Shown: one piece after another, positions 37,725 through 50,561 of the stretch
Layout of the letters: every line of letters starts with the position of its first letter
Position numbering within the stretch: the first letter of the stretch is position 1
Assembly: GCF_000499845.2 (NCBI RefSeq)
Contig: NC_023751.2
Location: forward strand, 6,058,211 to 6,122,210
Length of the DNA: 64,000 nt
Direction of reading: 5' to 3'
DNA from: Phaseolus vulgaris
Lineage: Eukaryota > Streptophyta > Magnoliopsida > Fabales > Fabaceae
Made by a program: the position numbers and the translations under genes
Notes under the pieces: model-generated
Databases searched by the model: none
What the model was told of the DNA's origin: nothing
What the model saw: only the letters and a program-made list of their open reading frames with translations

Positions 37725-38260
37725 TTGGTAAGCCCGTGGAGAATAATTAAAATAGAGAAAATAATAAGTTTGGTCATATAATAATATAAAGTTGTTAAGT
37801 AAATATATATGTTGATATATGTTAAGTTGTTAGAATAAAATATATGTAAATATATACAGAGCTGTTAGTTAAATAAATATATGCATAAAGGTGCTCGTGG
37901 ACAGAATGTTTTCTTTTTGTTAGCACCAAAGTATGAAAGATGCATGTGAGCAGGTGATTTTTTGTTACTATTTTATGCTAGAGATTATATTCTCGTGAGT
38001 GAAAACTATTAGAGAAATAACTATAAAAGGGACTTGAGACCCCTGGTACCGATACGCTGTTTCTGAATACTAGACTGAATATGAATACTTACCTTATTTT
38101 ATATGCTCTCACTGACTTGATCCTCGAAGTGTAATCAGCAGGTATAGTCACCTTTGTTATAACAAAGCCACGTTCCAATGTAATGAGAAGATGCAAAACA
38201 AAATTTAGAGGAGACAAATTAGCGGCGAAACTTTTTATCCAAATCAACTGACGAGAAAGT
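37725..38260 (+). repeat. 3' LTR of the Tat element (approximate)
   Basis: Starts near TGTTGGTAAGCCCG and contains ACTATAAAAGGGACTTGAGACC (38021-38042), the LTR promoter also seen at 13986-14010. Related sequence is at 63146-63420. The right edge is uncertain. Confidence 0.55.
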
Positions 38261-38310
38261 CAATCGGTAAGAAAATAACCAATTTGTTAATCTATTCTAT
38301 TATTAATTTT

Positions 38311-39141
38311 TGTTCCTGCCGGTTGACCAAACACGTCTTCGTGCGCCTACGTCACTCTCACGTCCAGAATCCCTGCGCTTCACACGTGCTTTATGTCTGA
38401 AAACACAAAGACAAGGGGCGCCCTAGAGGTCGTTTGCACTCTGACGCTCAAGTCAATCTTAGGGCTAGGAGACACCAAAATTGTATAATTGTCACTGTGT
38501 GTGTTAAGTGACGCAAATGAATAGTGTACCTTGCTAAGTTTGTTGCTTTCCTTTATATAGACTAAACTAGGGTTTCCTCTTTACCCAAAATGGGCTTTCT
38601 GAGGGGGTGGGCCCAACACTGTTGTTACCCACCCTTAGGATAACCTAGCGCGTGGGTTATCTAATTAGAGTGCGACCTCTGACAGGGTGACCACCTGGGT
38701 GCCTCCTCGTGCACCTGATCTCTGGGGTCACCCGCCTTTGGGAGTGTCCTAGCTGTTCACGTGTCATACATGCAGCTCATCCCTGGAACGCGACCCTCAC
38801 AGGTCATATATTTCCAGTGGCTCTATACTTGTGTTACGCCTAAACGTGTCATCCACTCTACATGCATGGACTCTCGTGACCTAGGCTTCTCTCTTTCTGA
38901 TAACTGGTGTGTGGTTTGGGATCCACCTCTCGTGGCCCAGCTCTGCTGTTCGGATCCCGATACCCGACCTCTCCACATTGTCTAATGGCACGTCGGTACA
39001 TTCTGATGACCGATGTTTGACCACTCTTTGGCTCCTTGGCGCACGTGCTTCGCGAGATACTGGCTCACGCTGCTCGTGGGATCCTGCTTACGTGACACCA
39101 ATATTCCCTGTGATCAACGACGCCCATGACTGGTCGGTACA
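38311..39141 (-). mobile_element. Solo LTR
   Basis: TGTTCCTGCCGG...GACTGGTCGGTACA, 831 bp, flanked by 5-bp duplications ATTTT (38306-38310 and 39142-39146). The same family is at 61836-63038 in the opposite orientation: both share ACGTCTTCGTGCGC, GGGCGCCCTAG and the GCACTCTGACGCTCAAGTCA block. No internal region, so a solo LTR left by recombination. Its short open frames are not genes. Confidence 0.88.
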
Positions 39142-39744
39142 ATTTTAAGTCGTATAATTTTCTCAAACATATGAACATTTTGGATAAAATGGGTCGAATC
39201 CTTATCTAGTAAAACTATGAAATGAAAACTTATTAAACTAATTTATTGTATTAAAAAAATTATTAAATATTTTAATGCACGGGAAACAACTTGAAAATAC
39301 ATTAATATAAAAAAAAATTGGATGGAGCATAAATGATAAATATTAAAACATATTGAGAATAATATGTATAAAGATTAACAAAATTTAAAATCACATGTAC
39401 AAATCACTAGATGATTTAAAATATAAAAAAGTTGTTAGAAATGGAAAATAAATATAGTATTTGTGATTTCATATAGAGTAAAAAAGTAAAAGACAAGAAT
39501 GATAGAAGTAAATCTAGTTTAACAGTTCATTAATTGATGTTGTCTTGTTAGAAACATATAAGGATTGAAATAAACGCGGGTTAAAATTGAGAGACGTGGA
39601 TTGCCCGAGTCCGATTGGAAGAAATGAATCTCAGCCGTTGGTTTAATTTAAATAAATTGAGAAAACAAAGAAAATTGAAGAAGAAGAAGAAAGCAGAAGC
39701 GTTGGATGATGGACTGCGTGAAAGTTAAGTGTAGGTCAAAATTG
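39142..39744. other. Intergenic DNA upstream of CSP gene
   Basis: AT-rich; no gene seen. Confidence 0.5.
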
Positions 39745-39749
39745 TGTCG

Positions 39750-39757
39750 TATAAAAG
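39750..39757 (+). promoter_or_regulatory. TATA box of CSP gene
   Basis: TATAAAAG about 95 bp before the ATG, followed by a GA-rich leader (39797-39849, AGAGAGAGAGAGA). Confidence 0.7.
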
Positions 39758-39848
39758 GCAGAAGGTGCAGAGCAGTTTGAGCCGTAGAGCAGACAGTGAC
39801 AGAGAGAGACAGAGAGAGAGAGAGATCAGATCCGAAGGGGAGAGAGAG

Positions 39849-40433
39849 ATGAGCGAGAGTGAGAAGCAGAGGATAACCGGAAAGGTGAAGTGGTTCAATG
39901 ACCAGAAGGGATTTGGCTTCATAACCCCCGACGACGGCGGCGAAGATCTCTTTGTCCACCAGTCCTCCATCCGATCCGACGGTTTTCGCAGCCTCGCCCT
40001 CGGAGAGTCCGTCGAGTTCTTCATTGACTCCGACACCGAAGGCCGCACCAAGGCCGTCGACGTCACCGGCCCTGACGAATCACCCGTGCAGGGCACCCGC
40101 GGAGGCGGAGGAGGAGGAAGAGGTGGATACGGTGGCGGCGGTGGAAGAGGTGGCTATGGCGGTGGAGGTCGCGGAGGGCGAGGTGGATATGGAGGCGGTG
40201 GCGGATATGGTGGAGGTGGCTACGGCGGAGGTGGTGGTTATGGTGGAGGAGGTGGTGGTGGAGGGGGTTGCTATAAGTGTGGCGAGACGGGTCACATAGC
40301 GAGGGACTGTAGTCAAGGTGGAGGTGGTGGTGGTGGAAGGTACGGCGGAGGTGGCGGCGGAGGCGGCGGTAGCTGCTACAACTGTGGCGAGTCTGGCCAT
40401 TTTGCAAGGGACTGCCCTTCGAATGAGCGTTGA
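39849..40433 (+). CDS. CSP: Cold-shock domain glycine-rich zinc-knuckle protein
   Basis: Intronless, 194 residues. Cold-shock domain at residues 8-74 with RNP1 (KGFGFI, 20-25) and RNP2 (LFVHQ, 34-38). A glycine-rich stretch with RGGYGG repeats follows (about 83-140), then two CCHC zinc knuckles, [14 protein letters not shown] (141-154) and [14 protein letters not shown] (176-189), split by a second glycine run. This is the architecture of plant CSP/GRP2-type proteins with two knuckles (like Arabidopsis CSP2 and CSP4). These are nucleic-acid chaperones that melt RNA structure, act in nucleus and cytoplasm, and rise in cold. The ATG chosen heads [17 protein letters not shown]; the longer upstream frame reads the GA-rich leader. 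No damage seen. Other-frame ORFs over the Gly codons are shadows. Confidence 0.96.
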   Translation: MSESEKQRITGKVKWFNDQKGFGFITPDDGGEDLFVHQSSIRSDGFRSLALGESVEFFIDSDTEGRTKAVDVTGPDESPVQGTRGGGGGGRGGYGGGGGRGGYGGGGRGGRGGYGGGGGYGGGGYGGGGGYGGGGGGGGGCYKCGETGHIARDCSQGGGGGGGRYGGGGGGGGGSCYNCGESGHFARDCPSNER

Positions 40434-43400
40434 TGTAGTAGCACATGATGGGTGGGGCCTTGCTTTTGTGTTTTGTGGTTCTTTTTCTTTTTTATTCTAC
40501 TCTGAAGATTACCCTTTAGAATTAGGGTTAGCTAGGGTGTGGCTTATCTGCGTTTTTTTTTTCTTTTTTTACATTAAAAGCGATTTAGTTGCTGGGTTTA
40601 TTATTGCTATGTTTTTGGGGTTAGGGAAAGGAGGGTTTGTTTTGGTGAGGTTCTGAAATCATCGGCTGAATACTCTGTTTCCTACTGTTTAATGCGCTTG
40701 AACGTAATATGTCTGCCTTACCTTAATGTTCCAATCTTTAAATGCCTGCTTTGCATTTATCACGCCCCTGTTCTTCCCATAGCTTTTATGTCTACTCAAT
40801 TATTATATCTTTGGGGATCTTTTTCTAATTAGGAAATCTTTATAAACTCATGACTGCACATAAGAATGTGAAGATGAAAAACTGGTATTACATGTTTTGT
40901 TACTATTACAACTTTCATTAACGGATTGCTGCATTAACTAACAATCACCTGATTTCTGCATCTATACTTGCACTGAGATGAGAACGTGGATGGCAAAAAT
41001 TCTATATCCAGTTCATGTTATATCTCTAGTGGCTATGGATTTTATGCCTATCTTTGTACATATAAGGAGGCTTACTGGGATTTTTTTTGTCCATTCAAAT
41101 TAAGGGAAACTATATAAATAGTTTATAATCTCCTTTTAAACTATGCCCATTAATTTGAAAGAAAAGTTGTTAGTCATTTCAAAGTTTTCAATTTTTTTAA
41201 AGTATACAGGTATTATAAAACTATTCAAAATCTTAAAAGAAAATATCTAGTAGTTAAGATTTAGAAGATCTAGTTAGAATAAATATAAATTTAACTTTTA
41301 TAAATTTTTTATTTTTGATGATAATTGTTTCATATAATTATTATTCTTTATGTGTTTTATAATAAATATAGTATTAATTACTTCCTTTTTAATAATATTT
41401 TTCCTTTTCAGTTTATTATTTTAATTGAAAGTTATAAAAAAATTATATTTTCAACTAAATGAATTCATCAATATTTTCTTTAAATTATAACTAATAAAAA
41501 AGGGTATATTATAATTTTAATAATATAACAAGTTTGAGAACAATACATTATATTATTTTAATTGAAAATCTTGGATTCTGGTGAAAAGAGATAATTTTAA
41601 TTTATTGTATTTAATTTGAATAAAACTCTTTCATTCCAAAAATATGATTTGACTTAAAATTACAAAACATATATTGATTGAAGGAGTATATTTGTTGCGG
41701 AGCTTTTAACGAGGTCACCCCTCGTCTTTCAATAACTTCTCAAAAAATTTCTAGTACTCTTAGTTGACGAAAGAATTTCACACTCTTAGTCTATACAAAA
41801 TTTTCTAGTACTATCAATCTAGAAATATTTTTTTGACACTCCTGGTACAAGGACTTTATCTCAGTGCAATTTCTGACATTGTTAGTCGAAAGGACTTGAT
41901 TATTCTAAAATATAAGACCAACTTATGAAACAGCAACAAAAATTAAAATGTGTAACACCGACATGACTAAAAAAATTAAAAAGTGTAAGACCAAATTAAT
42001 ATAGTGGTCGCAAAAATTAAAAAGTATAAGACCAATATACTTAGCGGAAGGAAAAACTAAAAAACTAAGAAGCTACCCATAGGACAAAATAACAATTAAA
42101 GTGTAAGATCGATTCTTTGAAATCACATAAAAAGATTGTTACATGATTTTTTTTTATTAAGATCACTATAAAATGTTTTGATTTGTCCCACCTATAACTC
42201 AACTGATTTCCTATTAATAAAAAATATAAATTATTTAAAATTACTTTAAAAATTAAATAATATTAATTACAATTCAGAATAATTAACTTTAACTTATATA
42301 TACATATCTCACAGTAATTAATATTGATAACAACTAACTTGAACTTATATACGAAGGAGACTAAAATATTTTAATTTTTTAAAATAAAAGTTTTCATGTC
42401 AGATATCATTATGCAATTTGACATCTTCCTTATGCTGACACTTCAAGTAAAAACAATCATTTGAAATCACATAAAAAAAGTATTATTAAAATAAAAAAGA
42501 AAAAAAACATGAGAGACTAGACCAAAACTCATGTTAACAAAAATGATACATAAGTTGTCTTACCTATTCATACAAAATTTTAAAAACAAACTAGATGGTA
42601 GCCTATTATACCAATAAAAAAATCTCTCAATAAATCCTAAATTAATCAACTTAGACTATACATATTCATAAAGAATTTTAAAAACAAACTAGATGTAGAT
42701 GATAACTTATTATATCAATAAAAACAATCTTTATAAATAATCCTAAATTAACCAACTTATGAGTAATCTAACCATGATTTTTTTAAAAAGAGACATTTAA
42801 ATTTTTTAACCAAAATAACATATAATAATTTATTTAATTAAGTGGATTTTGGAAGAAATAAATTTTAGTTGTGCATATGGGTTTGGTGATCTGGTCCATG
42901 GGATGGGAGTAATAAATATTAATTTGATTTGTTTGTATTTTTCTAAGACATAGTAATGTCTTCCATGACCTGTGACCTTGAGAAGGACAATTCCACAAAT
43001 AGAGGTATGCCATTAATAGGAATGAAAAGCCATAGCTGGTACCTTCAGGATTAGGGTGGGACCGATTCTAGAAAGAAAAGCAGAGGAATACATTATTATA
43101 TCATCTAGGAAAATAGAGAAAATTAAAAGTATAAAGGTAAAAATATAAATAAATAATATATTAAAAATCTGATCAAAATATTTCATGTCTTTAAATATTT
43201 GTCCTCTTTTATTTTATTTTTTCTTTACCAAATACGTTCACATTTGGAAAGCTAATATTTTAATCCAGAAGGTACTTATGAAAAGGGTTGTACTGTTTTA
43301 GTTACTATTATTATTATCTTGTAATTAGACAGGAAAATGATGGAGCATTACATAGGCAAAGTATGTATATGCTTGGATTTCAATGCCATAATTATATTGA

Positions 43401-43464
43401 AGGTAAAAATTTATTCTCTATTTTGTACATAAAAAATTTGAATTGTAGATTAAAATTTGAACTA
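40434..43464. other. Intergenic DNA
   Basis: 3' flank of the CSP gene, then AT-rich DNA without genes. A ~95-bp direct duplication is at 42562-42654 and 42660-42757 (AATTTTAAAAACAAACTAGATG, CCTAAATTAATCAACTTA in both). At 41740-42120 short phrases (CTAGTACT, GTGTAAGACC) recur irregularly. Confidence 0.5.
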
Positions 43465-43465
43465 T

Positions 43466-43592
43466 TGAAGTCTTCGTCTTCTTCCTTCGGTCGGGCAGGT
43501 TGCTGGGTGCTTGACTGAGGTCTTTTTCGTCTTCGTGCTTCTCCTTCAGCTCTCAGTCTCGGGTGAGCACCAAATGGGGTACCTACGGAAGG
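43466..43592 (-). mobile_element. LTR-type fragment, left part (split by Copia element)
   Basis: CT-rich sequence that continues at 50997 once the Copia element and one GAAGG copy are removed. The continuation begins CACTCCGACGCTCAAGTCAGT, shared with other LTRs here (written in two parts: CACTCCGACGCT, CAAGTCAGT). Outer ends not found. Confidence 0.45.
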
Positions 43593-44045
43593 TGTAAGAA
43601 TTTCTTTAATCTGTTTGATCTTAGAACTATATGATTTTCACAATATCATTAACATAAATATGCGTACCTTGATCCATGAAGATTTGTTCTTCAATATGTT
43701 GATAAAAGATGATCACAAAACTGGTTTTCTCCTTTTTTACCCTTTTCTCACTTTTACAAGACTTTCTGATGGAGAGGAAAATGCCTCACGTACTTGGTTG
43801 AAGGAGGACCAATTTCTTTCACTTAATAAAAAATAATCATCAGCACATCCCATCAATGTGTCTAAATATAAAAATAAAACTTTTCAAAAATACCTTTTCA
43901 AATTTCAAATTTGAAATGTACCTTCCAAATTTCAAATTTCAAAAGTAACTACTTTTCAAATTTCAAAACTAACTACCTTTCACCTTTATGATTTTTTTTT
44001 TTAAATCACATATATGCCACGTAAGACATATATGCATATTTTACA
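43593..44045 (-). repeat. 3' LTR of Copia element
   Basis: 453 bp; near-identical to 50562-50991 except an extra CAAATTTCAAAACTAACTAC-type unit. The polypurine tract is beside it (44046-44056, AGTGGGAGAA on the element strand). Confidence 0.92.
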
Positions 44046-44600
44046 TTCTCCCACTTGGCCAATATGGAAGAACTACATTAATTGAAAATAAACCATAAAT
44101 ATAAAGTTGAAATATCTGAAGAATTGGTTGTATCATTATATCATCATTAAGTATAGGCTAATATGAGTCTTAACGGTTTTATGTCATTGGATCAACATAA
44201 TTCCTTCTAAGTACTACAATATTAGTTTTCTACTTAATATGACCTATAAATGAAAGGCTCATGATGGTCCAACTATAATGTCTTAGTCAAAGAAAAATCC
44301 TGTTATATCAACATAACTCTTTATGTATATACAACAACTAATTAAATAAATAGGATGCATTAAATATCAGAAACAATAATCTAATGAGCTTAGAGTGCCA
44401 ATACATGAAGAACATAATACTCAATCATAATGTCAATAAGGGTTTTTAGATACACCCATTCTTTCAACATGCTCATTAAATGTCTTTGGTGGCAGACCTT
44501 TCGTCAAAGGATCTGCAACCTTAAGATTGATGCTAATGTGTTCAATTGACACCCTTTGTTTCTGAACTTCAATTCCATGTGTTTAGCACCCTTTGAATAC

Positions 44601-47600
44601 TTATCGTTTTTTAGAAAAGAAGACTGTTGCGATATTATCACAATAAATTTTCAGCAGTTTGGCAATACTATCGACAATTCCAAGTCCTGAAATAAAGTTT
44701 CGCAGCCATAATCCCTGAACAGTGGCCTCAAAACATGCCACAAACTCAGCCTCCATAGTGGATGAAACAATGACAGATTGCTTCGCACTCTTCCATGAGA
44801 TTGCTCCTTCAACTAAAAGAAACAAATAGCCAAATGTAAATTTTCTTGTATCCACACTTCCAGCATAATCTGAATTTGAATATCCTATCACCTCAAGGTG
44901 ATTGGATCTCCTATAAGTGAGCATGTAATTTTTTGTTCCTTACAAATATCTCAATACTTTCTTTGCAGCTTTCCAATGATCTAATCCTGGATTACCTTGA
45001 TACCTGCCCAACATTCCAACAACAAAACTGATATCTGGTCTGGTACAAGTTTGAGCATACATCAAGCTGCCAACAACAGATGCATAAGGAATCCGTTCCA
45101 TTTCCTTGCGTTCCAACTCATTATTTGGACATTGCATAAGACTAAACTTATCCTCTTTCTGAATTGGAACGACACTTGCAGAGCATTTTTCCATCTTAAA
45201 TCTCTCTAGATCTCTTTATTAATATATGCTTTCTGAGACAAACCTAATAATCATTGTGATCTATCACGAATAATTTCAATTCCAATCACATAGGATGCCT
45301 CACCCATATCTTTCATTTCAAAGTTCTTTGAGAGAAATTTCTTGGTCTCATGTAATAAGCCAAAATCATTAGTAGCAAGCAAAATATCATCAACATACAA
45401 AATTAGAATTATAAACCTGCTCTCACTGACCTTTAGATATATACATCGATCAACAATGATTTCCGTAAATCCAAAGGAAGTGATAATATCATTAAACTTA
45501 AGATACCATTGTCGGGAAGCTTGTTTAAGTCCATATATTGACTTCTTAAGTTTACACACCATGTGTTCCTTTTCTTTAATTGCAAAACCTTCAGCTTGAT
45601 CCATATAGACTTCTTCCTCTAAATTCCCATTCAGAAAAGCAGTTTTCACATCCATTTGATGAAGTTCTAAATCATACTGAGCTACCAATGCCATGATAAT
45701 TCTAAATGAATCCTTTTTACAAACTGGAGAAAAGGTCTCTTTGTAATTAACACCATCTATCTGAGTGAAACCTTTAGCAACAAGTCTAGCCTTGTGTCTT
45801 TCAACATTACCCTTAGAGTCACGCTTCGTCTTAAAGACCCACTTACACCCAACTCTTTTACATCCTTCAGGCAATTCCACAAGGTCCCTGATGACTTTTT
45901 ACGGCAAGTGCACCGCGTTTGTCAAAAGTAATAATTGTCCCTAAGGACGGATATCGATCCCACAAGGAACAGTGAACTATCGAGTACAATAATCGCTAAA
46001 TATAAAAACAGAACAATTAAAAGAGTTTTGAATTAATTGTGTTGACACTGATCAATAAGAAAACAAACAAAGAATTAGTTGTTTCAATTGGAAAAATAAG
46101 GATTAGTTTCATCTCTCTCACTCTCAAGTATTTTGATTAGCATGTCAATATTAAGTTCTTTGATTGAAATTGATGCCCGTATAAATATCATTTATATCGA
46201 TTCCTCGCATATAAAATCCTTAAGAATGTCCCCTAACTATCGATCCCTCGCATAATTATAAGAACAACTTAGAACGAAGCTCAGACGTTTAATAGCAATT
46301 AACATTTCAAGTCTATTCCTAGCACTCAAATATGTTAAGTATTGTTGTTTAGGTCCGAACCCTAAAAATACCTCCCGGTCAGATTTAAGATTCTCAATTT
46401 GTCACGGAAAATTAAAAGTAAAACAACATTACCAATAATCAATCAAGAACTGAATATTAATATATAATATATCACCTCAATACATAAGAGTTTGAGCAGA
46501 TTACTCCCAATCCCAAAGGGTAGAATTAGCCACGCATACTTCTAGCACCTTCCATTCTCCCAATTGGTTACAATTCACTCTATGGTGTTTTCCTCTCAAT
46601 CTGGCACACTAAGGTTGAGCCTCTAGCCCTCTATTTATCCTAGTTTTCTAGGGTTAGGTTGTTTCCTATGTCGCGCTAATGGGCTAAATGATAAAACATA
46701 AAAAAAGGCACAATCTTTCTTTGCATCTTTTCCATTCTGGGACCTTATATCTTTATCTTTTTAGCTCCAATCATTCATCTTTAATCCAAATCTCCAATCT
46801 TCCTTAGAAATCTGCAATTAACACCAAATTTGGGAATAAAATACTCTTATTCAAATAAAGATCATAAAAATGTAAAAAGGTATAAATTCATAAATTAGGG
46901 ATTATTTTATATGTAAATTAGCAATAAATCCTCATAAGTGCCTATATTTTAATATGAAATATTACTGAAATTAGACACTTATCAGTCCCAAACTTCATTA
47001 TGATCCATTGATTTCAACTCTTCTTTCATGGCGTCTAACCATTTAATAGAATTATTGCTTTTCATGGCTTGTGAAAATGAAATTGGATCTTCATCAATAC
47101 CTAAGTCAAAATCTGACTCTTGTAAATAAACCACATAATCATCAAAAATAACAGGTTTTCTCTGTCTTTCAGATCTTCTCAATACTGCCCCATATGGTTC
47201 ATTTGTTACAAGTTCATTGGTGACAACTTCATTTTGAGGTGTTTCATCATTTATTTGTTGTTCTTGTATGTTGTCAAATGTTTCAACAACTGTAGGAACA
47301 ACAACTTGAGAAGAAGTTTTAGGTAAAGGAATCTTCACTCTAACTTCTTCAATTTCCACCTTACGTGGTTCGACAATCTCACTGATTTCACCATTTTCAA
47401 TGAACCTGGCATTTCCAGTTTCAACAATTCTCGTACTATGGCCAGGACAATAAAATCTATACCCTTTAGATTTTTCTAGATAACCAATGAAAAAACCACT
47501 AGTTGTTCTTGAATCCAATTTCTTTTCTTGTGGATTATATATTTTTACTTCTGACGGGCAACCCCAAACATGCAAGTGCTTCAAACTGGGTTTCCTTCCT

Positions 47601-49020
47601 GTCCACAGTTCAAAAGGTGTCTTTGGAACTGCCTTACTGGGAACCATGTTCAACAAATACGTGGCGATTTTCAAAGCATACATCCACAATGACAAGGGTA
47701 AAGAAGAATAACTCAACATACTCTTAACCATATCCATTAAAGTACGATTACGCCTTTCTGCAACACCATTTTGTTGTGGTGTTCCTGGCATTGTATATTA
47801 TGTCGCGCTTTTCAAGGAACTTAGCAAATGGACCAGGATGTTGTCCCATTTCATCATACCTTCCATAGTATTCACCACCTCTACCAGATCTGACAATTTT
47901 CACTTTTCTATCTAATTGTCTTTCAACCTCATTAATAAATACCTCTAAGGCATCTATTGACTGAGATTTCTCATGCAACAAATAGATATATCCATAACGT
48001 GAAAAATCATTAATGAATGTGATAAAATACTTTTCTCTACCAAAAGCCGAAGCTTCAAAAGGTCCACATATATCAGTGTGTATAAGTTCAAGGAGTTGTG
48101 TGCTTCTTGTGGCTGCTTTCTTAATTGTGTGTTTTGTATGTTTTCCCTTAATACAATCTACACAAATACCAAGATCAGTAAAATCCAAATTAGGTAGGAT
48201 TTCATTCTTTACCAATCTTTGTATTCTTTGGATATGTGACCCAAACGTTTATGCCACAAATAAGCTGAACTTTCATTCACTAAACTGCGTTTAGTACCAA
48301 TATTATTATGCAAGGTTAACAGAGTCTCAACAAACAAATTATCAAGTTTTAATTTGTATAAACCATCACAAATAACACCAGAACCAATAAAATGATTATG
48401 TTTAAACAAACGACACCATCCATTTCCAAACTTAAAAGAATATCCAACTGTATCAAGTTTAGACAAAGAAATTAAATTTCTAGAAATAGAAGGAACATAA
48501 AGAGTTTGGAAAAGATCTAAATGATGTCCAGTATCTAAAATTAAACGATAAGTTCCGATGGCTTCAACTGAAGCTTTGACTCGATTTCCCATAAACACAA
48601 ATCTTTCATTTGGGCTTGTGGTTCGGGTCATAAGAATTCCCTACATCGTATTAGAAACATGAGTGGTACAACCAGAATCAATCCACCAAGTATTATAAGG
48701 AACTTCTGCCAAATTTGATTTGAAACATACGAAAGCACTAGGCTTACCTTTCTTTTCGAACCATATCTTACGTTTCAGACAATCTTCCTTATAGTGTCCA
48801 ATTTTCTTACAAAAATGACACATGTCCTTCTTTTGTTCTTTGTGGATTTTGGCAGATGACTCATTAACCTTTAACGGTCCTTTATTGCCCCTTTGATTCT
48901 TCTTTTCTGGTTTATTCTTAATCCTGACTTTCCCACAAGATTGACAAAGTGATTTCCTTGCTTCTTGAGTCTTGCTTCCTCTTGAATAAGTAAACTTTGC
49001 AATTCTGTCACATTCCATTT
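44601..49020 (-). pseudogene. Copia pol: zinc knuckle, PR, IN, RT, RNase H, broken
   Basis: On the minus strand: CCHC knuckle CHFCKKIGHYKEDC and protease active site WWIDSGCTTHVS (49018-48641); GAG-pre-integrase domain ending LWHKRLGHIS (48631-48209); integrase core with LIHTDICGPF, FINDFSRYG and GTPQQNGVAERRN (48215-46982); after the nested LTR, RT with GCKWVFKTK, MDVKTAFLNG and the YVDDILLA catalytic motif (45880-45251); then SLMYAQTCTRPDI (45194-44940) and RNase H with GYSNSDYAGSVDTRK and SSTMEAEF (44924-44601). All domains are present; frames shift near 48210, 47800 and 45200. Confidence 0.92.
45889..46984 (-). mobile_element. Solo LTR nested in Copia pol
   Basis: TGATGACTTTTTACGGC...GACACTTATCA, 1096 bp, flanked by a perfect duplication GTCCC (45884-45888 and 46985-46989). 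Removing it and one duplicate restores the Copia frame across the junction (EVWD|LVELP). The PolyA-side phrase GGCAAGTGCACCG and GATATCGATCCCAC are typical of a common plant LTR family. No internal coding. Confidence 0.93.
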
Positions 49021-49581
49021 ATCTTTAATAGTGTTGTAATTTATTTGGAATGGACCATACTGAGGAGGCAAGGAATTCATGATGAATTGTACAAGGAAAT
49101 TTTCATTCACTTCCAATCCCATGGATTTCAATCTTGCTGCTATGTTTTTCATTTCAGTGAGGTGCTCATGCATTGTACGACCACCATCAAACTTCATGGT
49201 AGTTAACGTACCCATTAATGTCCCAGCAATTGACTTATCAGCCGTATCAAATTGAGACATACTTTCCACAGATTCCAAAAATTTCTTAGCATCATCAGTT
49301 TTAGGAATTGTTGACCTAATGCTTTCAGTCATTGTCATTAGCATCAACATTAAACATAGTCTATTTGATCTTTCCTAAGTCTTATGGAAAGATCTTTGTT
49401 CAGCACTGCTAGTTTCAGTAATAGCAGCGGGCTTATCAGTTAAGAGTGTCAAATCAAGATCCAGAACACCTAAGTGAAACTGAACTTGTTCAGACCATTC
49501 AGGAAAATTAAGCCCATTGAACTTCACAATAGACGATGCTTGCAAATGAAGAGAGACAGAATCAAATGTTGCATAAAACAT
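48871..49581 (-). pseudogene. Copia gag, broken
   Basis: Starts at 49581 (MFYATFDSVSLHLQ, then LNFPEWSEQVQFHLG), shifts frame near 49370, then continues with the UBN2-type region (AGTLMGTLTTMKFDGGRTMH; NSLPPQYGPFQINYN). Gag builds the particle. It reads on into the zinc knuckle of the next frame. Confidence 0.85.
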
Positions 49582-49599
49582 ATAATGTTCGAAGTTTAA

Positions 49600-50545
49600 T
49601 GCTTTGAGTTATGAACATAAACATATAATACAAATTCAGATAACATTCATATAGACAATAAATGTACATTGAAATTCTCCTTTGGGTGATCCAACAATGC
49701 ATTTCAATAAACATAATTGATGCTAATAAAATATATATACATATATTTTCTTACGTAAATGATAATTAGATATACTTTAATTAGACATGTTTGCAATCTT
49801 TAGATTTACTAAACACATCTGATCAAATATATTAATTAACTACTATCATGTTCATGATTATAAAACAATTAATCAACCTTTGGGTGATCCTTAAACATTT
49901 TATAATCAATGAACTTCAATATACCCATTATAAAATATAAACATGTATGAATCATCATGTCATCGCATTAATAACATCACATAATCATGAGTAATTCAAT
50001 TTTATTTAATTTTACATTTATCAAAACATTCTAATTTGGCCACTTTGGTGACTAACAAATTATTTGTAATGTACACATAATTTAATGAAGAACAATGTTC
50101 TTCATTGTGAAGTTTGTTTGTGTTACTTTCATCCCACTACCATGATTTTGAGAAAACAATACTAACCATTAACAAAATTTACATAGTATGACTCCAATTT
50201 CATGTCACTGTTTGCAATAACAAAGTATAATTTGTTATGCTTCCACTTCTATGATTGTACTTTAGTCTTTAGTGCTATTATATATAACTCGTTCATACTA
50301 TACTATTGAAGAACAATTTATTACTTTTATATCTATGCAATCAAATAAATCTTGAATCATCATAAAGAAGAATAATCTACTTTTCAAATGCAATAAATTA
50401 TTAATTTGACGAACCCTTAAAGGCGTTGTTAAGCAGTGGAAATATATAATTGATAAAATTATCAATTTTCTCATCAACAAAATTAGGGTTATCAATTAGT
50501 GAAAATAATTGACAAAAATAATGGAAAATCATACGTTCTTAAACC
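49600..50545. other. Copia 5' leader, non-coding
   Basis: About 940 bp of A/T-rich leader between gag and the PBS; no gene seen. Confidence 0.6.
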
Positions 50546-50546
50546 C

Positions 50547-50560
50547 GACTCTGATACCAC
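50547..50560 (-). promoter_or_regulatory. tRNA-Met primer-binding site of Copia element
   Basis: The minus strand reads TGGTATCAGAGTC immediately inside the right LTR. Confidence 0.88.
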
Positions 50561-50561
50561 A

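Larger units (their letters stand above)
32640..38310 (+). mobile_element. Tat-type Ty3/gypsy element, internally deleted, with antisense ORF region
   Basis: Order on the plus strand: end of gag and protease (about 32760-33540), a deletion where RT, RNase H and integrase core should be, the integrase C-terminus (33685-33909), a 70-bp tandem array (34068-34490), then a minus-strand ORF region (37058-35329), and LTR-type promoter sequence (about 37725-38260). This gag-pol, tandem repeat, antisense ORF, LTR order is characteristic of the Tat/Retand lineage. The 5' LTR is missing. Confidence 0.75.

Noticed and set aside
38761..39148. 74- and 79-aa ORFs
   Set aside because: Inside a solo LTR; no family features.
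39952..40656. Extra ORFs on both strands over the CSP gene
   Set aside because: Off-frame readings of the glycine-rich repeat codons.
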